Shown one piece after another: positions 7,799 through 14,039 of a stretch of 24,015 nucleotides of DNA (within the stretch, counting starts at the first letter, position 1; every line of letters begins with the position of its first letter). This DNA is from SHZI01 sp964391025. Its GTDB lineage: Bacteria; Pseudomonadota; Gammaproteobacteria; Steroidobacterales; GCA-2729495. The notes under the pieces are model-generated. The model had not been told where the DNA came from. It worked only from the letters and a program-made list of their open reading frames with translations, and did no database searches. The translations under genes were made by a program, and so were the position numbers. The stretch covers positions 1 to 24,015 of the forward strand of contig CAYMKJ010000059.1 in NCBI GenBank assembly GCA_964391025.1. The letters run 5' to 3'.

Positions 7799-9346
7799 TC
7801 ATCCAGACAAACTGTGGCCCGGCTGCCAGGAAATCTCGGTGATGCGGCAGTCTGTGGCGTCATGATCAAAACGAAAGGCCACGAAGTCGCCTGGCCGGGT
7901 GAGCGCCAGGCCGACAATGAACGACAGCCCCGGCCGGTGCGAGTTGGTGTCCTGGTCGCACTTCACATAAAAAGCGCGGCGGGTGGGATCACCAGCCAGA
8001 AAACCCGCAGCGGCCGAATCCGCCAGATACCGGCCCACCTGAGTTGCCACTGCCCGCCATGTCTCAGCGTCGGGTTCCTGCACAGCCGCCCACCGGGTGC
8101 TACGGGCAATCGTTCCTGCTGTCATCACGGCCCGCCGCCGGACACTCAGCTGTTGCCACTCGCGACGCACACCCTGGCTCCGGGCCAGCGTCACGTCCCC
8201 GCTGAAGGAGATGAAGCCCGGCGCGGCGGCTCGCAGCACGTTGACACCACGACGCGCCATCAGCGCCGCCTCTTCGGCGTCGGGCTCGATGGCCACCCGC
8301 GCCTTCGAGCGCAGTAGCACAGTGTCTGAAGAACTCCGGGTGGCAAGCATCCCTGCGATGGCGCCGATTGCACTCAGGGATCGAACGCGCCGGCCATCTG
8401 CGGACAATTCGGCGAGCTGCGGAAAGTACGTGATGACGTTGGGACTGGAAAAAGCCGAGTCCCGCTGGCTGCGCGTCACGTCCTCCACCCGCGACCAGTG
8501 AGCCGGCGGATCGAGCAGAAGCATGGCGTTGCGTCGCGCACAGTACCGCTCGGCAACAAACAGGCCGACCGGGCCCACGTCGGCCTTCGGCGCGCCGGAG
8601 AGCAGGCACACCAGGTCCACGTTCGCCACCTGCTCGAGGGCGTGGATTCCGGTCGCGTCCTCAGCAGAGCCAATCAGGTCGTAGTCGCTGGGTGGAGCCG
8701 CAGACCGCCAGTCTCCCCAGCCATGGACATAGCCGATCGGGCCAATGCCGGCGGAGCCCGGTGTCACGAAGGGTCGGGCTCGCGGCGCCTCTCCGTGCAG
8801 GCGGACCAGGGCGGATCCCGCCAGTGCCTCACCGATGAAGTCCTCGTCGTCGGCTGCCACGGTCACCGCCCGCCAGTTCTCCTGCTCTTCAACCAGCGGA
8901 TTGGCAGGTGAACGGATGCGCTGCACTGAGAGGTTGAAGCGCCAGAGGTCAGTCGCCGGAATTCCGTCGAAGTCCACGGCTGCGCGCAGGTATTCGAGAG
9001 GGCCCGGGTTGAAGGCGTCCAGGTCCAGCGTGCCTCCCGGCCCTGGCAGCGTGATCCGGTTCGGCCCACCCGACCGCGGCACCCGCACGACGACGGCATG
9101 ACGTCCACCGTTGTCGAAGAACTGACCCAGGATCCACTCGAGGCGACTGCGTTCGGCCGGCGAGCCAAAGCGGCGGCGGAACTCCGCCACACTCTCGATG
9201 ACCACCGGAATGTTGGCCGGGCCCCGGGGCGCCGGGCCGACGAAGGCAGTGACGGTTTCGCGGAGGACCGGGATCGGCTCCTCGCCGGCAGGAGATTCAA
9301 TGACTCGAATCCCGGCTCCTGAGAGTTCGGGCAACGGTGCGCGCAT
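7799..9346 (-). CDS. Phage tail sheath-like protein (orphan)
   Basis: A 515-residue protein matching contractile-tail sheath subunits at both ends. The N-terminus reads VTAFVGPAPRGPANIPVVIE, SVAEFRRRFGS, then QFFDNGGRHAVVVRV, the usual sheath start. The C-terminus has WRAVATQVGRYLADSAAAG, AFYVKCDQDTN, GLALTRPGDFVAFRF, the conserved sheath fold domain with the xVxCD motif that forms the intersubunit strand mesh. A middle insertion (about 130-230) looks like the variable surface domain. Sheath proteins polymerise around a tube and contract in phages, pyocins, T6SS-like and other injection systems. Here there is no tube, baseplate, spike, ATPase or terminator gene on either side, only two unrecognised proteins downstream. 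Base composition matches the neighbours, so it looks resident. It could be a domesticated sheath with a non-injecting role. Confidence 0.82.
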   Translation of the reverse strand: MRAPLPELSGAGIRVIESPAGEEPIPVLRETVTAFVGPAPRGPANIPVVIESVAEFRRRFGSPAERSRLEWILGQFFDNGGRHAVVVRVPRSGGPNRITLPGPGGTLDLDAFNPGPLEYLRAAVDFDGIPATDLWRFNLSVQRIRSPANPLVEEQENWRAVTVAADDEDFIGEALAGSALVRLHGEAPRARPFVTPGSAGIGPIGYVHGWGDWRSAAPPSDYDLIGSAEDATGIHALEQVANVDLVCLLSGAPKADVGPVGLFVAERYCARRNAMLLLDPPAHWSRVEDVTRSQRDSAFSSPNVITYFPQLAELSADGRRVRSLSAIGAIAGMLATRSSSDTVLLRSKARVAIEPDAEEAALMARRGVNVLRAAAPGFISFSGDVTLARSQGVRREWQQLSVRRRAVMTAGTIARSTRWAAVQEPDAETWRAVATQVGRYLADSAAAGFLAGDPTRRAFYVKCDQDTNSHRPGLSFIVGLALTRPGDFVAFRFDHDATDCRITEISWQPGHSLSG

Positions 9347-9367
9347 CCGCAGACAATGACGTTAATG

Positions 9368-9376
9368 AGTGTAGCA
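9368..9376 (-). promoter_or_regulatory. Possible extended -10 of the sheath-gene promoter
   Basis: On the minus strand TGCTACACT lies 22 bases before ATG 9346, a TGn-TACACT extended -10 sequence. At 17 bases further upstream there is only CGGCCT, a poor -35, so the site would rely on the extended -10. It lies in the only short noncoding gap (9347-9450) before the sheath unit. Confidence 0.3.
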
Positions 9377-9450
9377 CCGGGGTCAGCAGCAGGCCGCACA
9401 CAAACCCACCGACGTGGGCTCGAAACGCCGGCGCGCCGCCCGCGCTGTCG

Positions 9451-10683
9451 TCACCGACTGGCGGCATCGAGCGACGGGCTGGGACCGGGAGCTGTCGCCG
9501 CGTCAGCGTCGGCCGGGTAGGTCACGATGTTTTCGGTGGCCCGCGCACGGGCGACGATGCTCTGTGCATCGGCGGCGGACTCGAGCAACCGAACGGGAAA
9601 CCCGCGGGCTTCCTTCACGGTCGCAGTGACCAGTCCGGCGTCCACGCTGACGGGGATGACCTGCACGGGATACTGACCCGGTTTCTGAGCCGGCTTCTGG
9701 GCCGGCTTCTGGGCCGGCTTCTGGACCGGTTTCTGGACTGGTTTCTGGACCGGGTTGGGCTGGCGCTGCCGCAGTGCCTGGGCGAGCCGCTGGTCGAGTA
9801 CCGCCTGCAGATTGCGCTGATCATCCTCGAGGGCCGGATGCACCTCCAGGTAGAGGTTGCCGGCCTGCCAGCCGACCAGCTGCGGCTGGTTGACGATGTT
9901 CACCGTCGTGCCCACCGAAACCTCGCTGAACAGTGACTCGATATCTTCAGGGAAGAGCTGCACGCAGCCATGGCTGACTCGCATGCCGATGCCCGAGGGC
10001 TTGTTGGTGCCGTGGATCAGGTAGGACGGAAAGCCGAGGCGGAGCGCGAAAGCGCCGAGTGGGTTGTCGGGTCCGGCCCCCACCTGGGCCGGCAGCGGAT
10101 CGCCAGCCTCTGCATGCTCCTTGCGGATCGAGGGTGGCACGGTCCAGACGGGGTCCTTCACCTTGGCAACGATTGTGGTGGTACCGATGGGTGTGGCCCA
10201 GCCATCGCGGCCGATGCCAACCGGGTGGGTAATGACCACCGGGGACTCGCCCGCCGCCACCTTCGGGTAGAAGAAAATCCGCTTGGTCCCGATGTTGAGG
10301 ACGATGCCGTCCCGGGGCGCGTCCGGGAGGATGAAGCGGGTAGGCAACACCACGCGCGTGCCAGCGCCAGGCAGCCAGGGGTCCACGCCAGGATTGGCCT
10401 GCACGAGCTCGTCGAAGCCCAGATCGTAGGCGCGTCCGATGTCGATGAAAGTATCCTCGTACCGGGCGTGGATCACCTGCAGCTCGCCGACCACGTCGCC
10501 ATCCATGTTGCCGGCCGGACTGAGCACGAACCGGTCGCTGACGATCGGTGGCTGCTCGACCGGGACCTGAACGGTCGGCTGGACTGGCGCGTGGCGCTTC
10601 GCCCACTCAGGGGTTTCGAACAGCGCGCAGCCCGCGGTGTTCAATGCAATGACGAGGGCAACAAAGCGGAACAGTTGATGCAT
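9451..10683 (-). CDS. L,D-transpeptidase lipoprotein with LysM-like domain and PxQK repeats
   Basis: The protein is 410 residues from ATG 10683. That start gives a clean lipoprotein signal ending in LNTAGC (Cys19) and has AGAGGTAGGA just upstream; the longer ATG at 10704 would put seven extra residues before the signal. A LysM-like peptidoglycan-binding segment (about 67-114) is followed by the YkuD catalytic domain, with HGTN (His224) and SHGCVQL (catalytic Cys240). This is the ErfK/YbiS type, which makes 3-3 crosslinks or attaches lipoproteins to peptidoglycan in the periplasm. A run of PVQK/PAQK tetrapeptides (311-337) then leads to a C-terminal piece of about 70 residues. It lies 8 bases after the M48 stop, so the two lipoproteins share a message. 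The basic Pro-rich run could span or bind the cell wall. Confidence 0.92.
   Translation of the reverse strand: MHQLFRFVALVIALNTAGCALFETPEWAKRHAPVQPTVQVPVEQPPIVSDRFVLSPAGNMDGDVVGELQVIHARYEDTFIDIGRAYDLGFDELVQANPGVDPWLPGAGTRVVLPTRFILPDAPRDGIVLNIGTKRIFFYPKVAAGESPVVITHPVGIGRDGWATPIGTTTIVAKVKDPVWTVPPSIRKEHAEAGDPLPAQVGAGPDNPLGAFALRLGFPSYLIHGTNKPSGIGMRVSHGCVQLFPEDIESLFSEVSVGTTVNIVNQPQLVGWQAGNLYLEVHPALEDDQRNLQAVLDQRLAQALRQRQPNPVQKPVQKPVQKPAQKPAQKPAQKPGQYPVQVIPVSVDAGLVTATVKEARGFPVRLLESAADAQSIVARARATENIVTYPADADAATAPGPSPSLDAASR
9673..9753 (-). repeat. 12-bp tandem repeat encoding PVQK/PAQK units
   Basis: About 6.5 in-frame copies of a 12-base unit (CGGCTTCTGGGC-like on the plus strand) encode three PVQK, three PAQK and a final PGQ. 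The copies fall into two nearly identical groups (V type, then A type), which indicates recent expansion by slippage within the transpeptidase gene. Copy number is likely to vary between strains. Confidence 0.85.
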
Positions 10684-10691
10684 TAGCGGTC

Positions 10692-11456
10692 CTACCTCTG
10701 GCAATTCGGCTTCCGGCCAGCTGCCTGCGCGGTGTTGTAGAGCTTGAGTGCTGCAGGGAGCTGCTTGACAAGATCCTGTATCCGGCTGTCACCGGAAGGG
10801 TGCGTGGAGAGAAACTCAGGAGGCCCGAGCTTGTTCTTCTGGGCCATGTTTTTCCACAACTGGATGCTCGCGCTGGGATTGAAGCCGGCAGCTGCCATGT
10901 AGTCGAGCCCGACCGTGTCGGCTTCAGTCTCATTGGCCCGGCTGAAGGGCAGGCTGAGGCCGAGCTGGGCGCCCATGGACACGATATCGCCCACGCCGGG
11001 GCCGGCGCCCAGGACTGCAGTGCCTGCGATCACGCCAGCCCGGGTGGTCATTTCCCGGTTGACCCGCTTGAGCGAGTGCTGCCGCGTGACGTGGGCCACC
11101 TCGTGACCAATGACCGCCGCCAGCTGGTCCTGATTCTCGGCCACGGCGAGCAGTCCGGTGTAGACCCCGACGTGGCCGCCGGGCATGGCGAATGCATTGA
11201 TGTCCTCGCTCTCGAAGACCACCACATCCCAGTCCTCGTCCGAGTAAGGCTTCTCCAGCTGCTGGATGATGTCAGCCGCTACGCAGTTGACGTAGGCAGT
11301 TATACGGACGTCCGTGGAGGCAGGTGTCTGGGCGCGCATTTCCTGGAACTGCTGGCCCGACTCCGACTCCAGTTCCGACTCGGAGACAATGGGCAGGGAG
11401 CAGGCGCTGAGCAGCAGCGCGGGGAGAAGGACGACGATTGGGGACCGGTAGAGCAT
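10692..11456 (-). CDS. M48 family metalloprotease lipoprotein (LoiP/BepA-like)
   Basis: A 254-residue protein with a lipoprotein signal (LLLSAC, Cys19; Ser at +2 suggests outer-membrane sorting). It has a complete M48 zinc site: HEVAH at 118-122, the third ligand in the NETEAD segment (Glu178), and a late STHPSGDSRI motif. Such periplasmic proteases degrade or mature misassembled outer-membrane proteins. FAMPGGHVGVYTGLL is the family's conserved substrate-cleft strand. It is shorter than BepA because it has no TPR domain, so it is closer to LoiP/YcaL. The transpeptidase gene follows after 8 bases. Immediately upstream of ATG 11456 is a copy of the sohB 3' end, so this gene probably once followed sohB directly. 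No good Shine-Dalgarno is visible; a GGCCGG-GATTAT-CCGGCC hairpin lies at 11457-11474. Confidence 0.93.
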   Translation of the reverse strand: MLYRSPIVVLLPALLLSACSLPIVSESELESESGQQFQEMRAQTPASTDVRITAYVNCVAADIIQQLEKPYSDEDWDVVVFESEDINAFAMPGGHVGVYTGLLAVAENQDQLAAVIGHEVAHVTRQHSLKRVNREMTTRAGVIAGTAVLGAGPGVGDIVSMGAQLGLSLPFSRANETEADTVGLDYMAAAGFNPSASIQLWKNMAQKNKLGPPEFLSTHPSGDSRIQDLVKQLPAALKLYNTAQAAGRKPNCQR

Positions 11457-11467
11457 GGCCGGGATTA

Positions 11468-11521
11468 TCCGGCCAGACCGGCTTCAGGGAAAGCGGCCGG
11501 CCCGGTCGCGCTGCGGCACCC
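11468..11521. repeat. Island-flanking direct repeat, copy A (duplicated sohB 3' end)
   Basis: This 54-base stretch matches 16900-16954 with a few mismatches and one indel. Both contain TTCAGGGAAAGCGGCCG followed by CCCGGTCGCGCTG. On the minus strand it would encode QRDRAGRFP-stop, against QRDRDGRFP-stop at the end of sohB. Copy A lies between the M48 gene and the glycosyltransferase gene, whose stop codon is 3 bases away. It is best explained as the left attachment scar of an element inserted at the sohB 3' end. Confidence 0.75.
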
Positions 11522-11524
11522 GGA

Positions 11525-13210
11525 TCACCGGGGTCGCGCTGAAGTGGGAACCTTTGTTCGACTGATGCCCAGGTCATACACGTCGTAGGGCCCTTCCCAG
11601 ACCAGCTTCTGCCGTGAGAGAAAGGCTGGATCCGCGGATCGGCGCGTGAAAAGATCCCGGAGGATCCAGCGCCAGTCCATCAGGTAGTCAATCCCCTTTT
11701 CCGTCACATAGCGGTCGATCGTTTTCGACTGCATCGCGCGCAGGGCGTCCAGATTGATCTTCCCGTCGAGTCCATAAAATCGCCGCTCGAGGTAGTAGCC
11801 CGTGATTCCCGACTGGAACATCCCGATGATGGCCTCGGGCGGGGTCTTGGTGTTGATCCACGCCGCGACCTCATAGTACTTCGAGGGTCTGTTTCGTTCG
11901 AGCATCGACTCAACGTCCTGCAGTGAGTTGAGGAGCAGGATTCCCAGAGCGGCCGGGACGAAGATCACCCGTGCTTTTCGCACCAGCCGCAAGCGATCGG
12001 ACCGCAATTCCGAGCCGAGCTGCGCCAGGCACGCGAAGAGAACAAGGAGATAGCCAATGGCGAAAGGAGTCAGATACCGCTCGAAAAACCACTGACCGAA
12101 GATGTAACACGTGTAACTGAAAAATATCGCCACGAGGAAAACGAAGAAGAAGGCGGTCTTCCGAAGCTCGCCAATGACCCGGCGGAACGAGAGAGAGATC
12201 GAGACAGCCACAACCACGACTCCAGCCCAGAGAGGAAAAGTGCGCGCCAGAATCCTCACGAGATCCCCCGCTCCTTCGCGGATCGTCAACAGGTAGTAGT
12301 CGGCGGGTATCTGGCCGATCTCAAAATAGCGAGGAGCCTCCTCCGGCCCGGATGCCAGAAAGTGAAAGCCGTAGGCCTCGGAGACGAACCGAACGGCTTG
12401 TCCGCTGCTTGGAAGAATGCTGCCGACGATCGCCAGGTTGTAGAGCATCCACGGCAGCAGCGGCAGGGAGGCGGCGATTACGAAAAGGGCGAGTCTCGCA
12501 ATTTTCGACAGGATGAAACCCCGATCGCGGCCCCGCAGAAGGATGTCAATGCAGAGGATGGGAAGGAGAAAGCCCAGATCGATCCGGGCAAGGAATGAGA
12601 CCCCGCAGAGCAGCCCCAGCCGGACATGGGTCCACGTGTCGGGAGGATCGGCCTTACCGAAGTTCTTCAGGTAGAAATAGAGCGTGGCGAGAAGCATGAA
12701 AACCGCGGTGTTCGTTTCAAGACCGTTGAGGTCCGCGATCAGGAACACCGGAGAGGTCGCCCATATGGCCAGGGCGAGCAGACCGGCGCCTGGGGTACTG
12801 ACCAGGCGCGCGAGCGAATACAGAAGTGCGCCGCCGAGCGCGCCGATCGCAGTCTGGAGAATCAGGACTCCGTTGATTGCGAGGAGTTTGTCGGGAATCA
12901 GCTTGAACAGGGGCGCGATCATGAAGAGAAAAAGAGGCTGAAACCCCGTCGTGGAATTGAAGTTGTCGTGACGCAGGCCGTGCCCCTGAGCCAGATTGCG
13001 CGCGATCGTGAAATAGTAGTGAGAGTCGTCCTCCAGAGGCCAGTCCTGGAGAATGAGAGGATTGCGTGTCGCCACGAAAAGACGCAGGGAAATTCCAAGC
13101 ACCAGAAGAAGCATGAGTTTCAGCCGATCGGAAACCTCGAAGGCAAGAGCGAGGATCGCAGCCAGCACGAAAACGAACGTCCCGATGAATGACAGTGAAA
13201 ACAGTTGCAT
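11525..13210 (-). CDS. GT-C type membrane glycosyltransferase (GT39/ArnT-like)
   Basis: A 561-residue polytopic membrane protein with around a dozen hydrophobic segments. It has the GT-C hallmark in its first large loop, WPLEDDSHYYFTIARNLAQG (Asp61-Asp62), followed by GFQPLFLFMIAPLF. A soluble C-terminal part (from about 440) contains the WINTKTPPEAIIGMFQSGI pattern common in bacterial family-39-like enzymes. These proteins use a polyprenyl-phosphate sugar as donor and act at the outer face of the inner membrane; acceptor and sugar are unknown. I start at ATG 13210 because the longer frame begins with TTG at 13234. It is the leftmost gene of the island and its stop lies next to direct repeat A. 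Compared with the genes outside the island it seems somewhat less GC-rich, in keeping with acquisition. Confidence 0.82.
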   Translation of the reverse strand: MQLFSLSFIGTFVFVLAAILALAFEVSDRLKLMLLLVLGISLRLFVATRNPLILQDWPLEDDSHYYFTIARNLAQGHGLRHDNFNSTTGFQPLFLFMIAPLFKLIPDKLLAINGVLILQTAIGALGGALLYSLARLVSTPGAGLLALAIWATSPVFLIADLNGLETNTAVFMLLATLYFYLKNFGKADPPDTWTHVRLGLLCGVSFLARIDLGFLLPILCIDILLRGRDRGFILSKIARLALFVIAASLPLLPWMLYNLAIVGSILPSSGQAVRFVSEAYGFHFLASGPEEAPRYFEIGQIPADYYLLTIREGAGDLVRILARTFPLWAGVVVVAVSISLSFRRVIGELRKTAFFFVFLVAIFFSYTCYIFGQWFFERYLTPFAIGYLLVLFACLAQLGSELRSDRLRLVRKARVIFVPAALGILLLNSLQDVESMLERNRPSKYYEVAAWINTKTPPEAIIGMFQSGITGYYLERRFYGLDGKINLDALRAMQSKTIDRYVTEKGIDYLMDWRWILRDLFTRRSADPAFLSRQKLVWEGPYDVYDLGISRTKVPTSARPR

Positions 13211-13239
13211 GAATGCAGAGTATAGGTCGTACAAGACCG

Positions 13240-13257
13240 TTGTTCGGCTTATACTCC
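13240..13257 (+). repeat. 18-bp direct repeat, copy 1
   Basis: TTGTTCGGCTTATACTCC occurs here and, without mismatch, at 13936-13953. The two copies enclose 678 bases that hold both rhuM remnants. The core TATACT resembles a -10 box. With GAGTATA at 13218-13224 it also forms an inverted pair around the divergent start of the glycosyltransferase gene, so it may supply promoters in both directions. Confidence 0.75.
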
Positions 13258-13440
13258 AAGCGCAAAGTCATCCGGGAAGTCGAGCACTACAACCTCCCCA
13301 CCATCCTCGCCGTCGGCTACTGCGTCCGCAGCTACCGCGGCACCCAGTTCCACCAATGGGTCACGGCACGCCTGAGTGAGTACCTGGAGCGCAAGTCCAT
13401 GACCACGCGCCAGTGGATTGAGAAACTCGATGAGCAATAA
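13258..13440 (+). pseudogene. rhuM-family gene remnant 1 (internal deletion)
   Basis: Directly after the 18-bp repeat an open frame reads VIREVEHYNLPTILAVGYCV, SYRGTQFHQWVTARLSEYL, the central signature of virulence RhuM family proteins (normally around 330-350 residues). It then jumps to MTTRQWIEKLDEQ-stop, which resembles a much later segment of the same family. There is no proper start and the intervening part is missing, so this is an internally deleted remnant. Its TAA overlaps the ATG of remnant 2 (ATGAGCAATAA at 13430-13440). RhuM was named from a Salmonella pathogenicity island and its biochemical role is unsettled. Confidence 0.65.
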
Positions 13441-13957
13441 CTCCGAAGCGCCCCGGCCAGGTGGACAATTCGTCCTGTATCAGACCCAGGATGGGCAGCT
13501 GAAGATCGATGTGCGCTTCGAAGGCGAAACCGTCTGGCTCACCCAGCAGCACATGGCAGAGCTGTTCCAGACCACCAAGCAGAACGTCAGCCTGCATATT
13601 CACAACCTCTACGAGGAGCGGGAGCTGGAGCGGGCGGCAACTGTCAAGGAATCCTTGACAGTTCAACGGGAAGGAGCCCGCTCGGTACAGCGCCGAGTCG
13701 AGTTCTACAACCTTGACGTCATCATTTCGGTGGGCTACCGGGTGAAGTCGCACCGTGGTACGCAATTTCGCATGTGGGCCACCCAGCGCCTGCGGGAATA
13801 TGTGGTCAAGGGCTTCGTCCTCGACGACGAGCGCCTGAAGAATCCCGACCAGCCCTTTGACTACTTCGAGGAACTGACACGCCAGCGAACAAACTTCATG
13901 CTCGTGTTGCACCGACCGGTTGAGAGCGCCAAGCTTTGTTCGGCTTATACTCCCTGA
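13430..13957 (+). pseudogene. Truncated rhuM-family gene (remnant 2)
   Basis: From ATG 13430 the product is 175 residues. The first 145 or so are a good RhuM N-terminus: FVLYQTQDGQLKIDVRFEGE, VWLTQQHMAELFQTTKQNVS (helix-turn-helix-like), SVQRRVEFYNLDVIISVGYR, HRGTQFRMWATQRLREYVVK, LDDERLKNPDQPFDYFEEL. After FDYFEEL (near 13875) the sequence becomes unrelated (TRQRTNFMLVLHRPVES) and stops at 13955-13957, so about half of the protein is missing. The DNA-binding-like half is intact and could still be expressed. The second 18-bp repeat overlaps the stub's last codons. I choose ATG 13430 over an upstream TTG because the family begins there. Confidence 0.72.
13936..13953 (+). repeat. 18-bp direct repeat, copy 2
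   Basis: This is an exact second copy of TTGTTCGGCTTATACTCC, in the same orientation as 13240-13257. It lies at the 3' end of the truncated rhuM gene and is read there in a different frame from copy 1, so the identity is not due to coding homology. Confidence 0.75.
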
Positions 13958-14039
13958 AAATCAGGCCCAGCATGGGTCACCCTAGAACCGACGGCGGGCA
14001 ACTGACGACCGTGCGAGCGATGGGATAGCCTACGGTTAC

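Noticed and set aside
12626..13192. Plus-strand frame rich in Glu/Arg opposite the glycosyltransferase
   Set aside because: Typical antisense shadow of hydrophobic membrane codons; no start signal.
13361..13912. Minus-strand open frame of 183 codons across the rhuM remnants
   Set aside because: It mirrors the clear RhuM coding frame on the plus strand.
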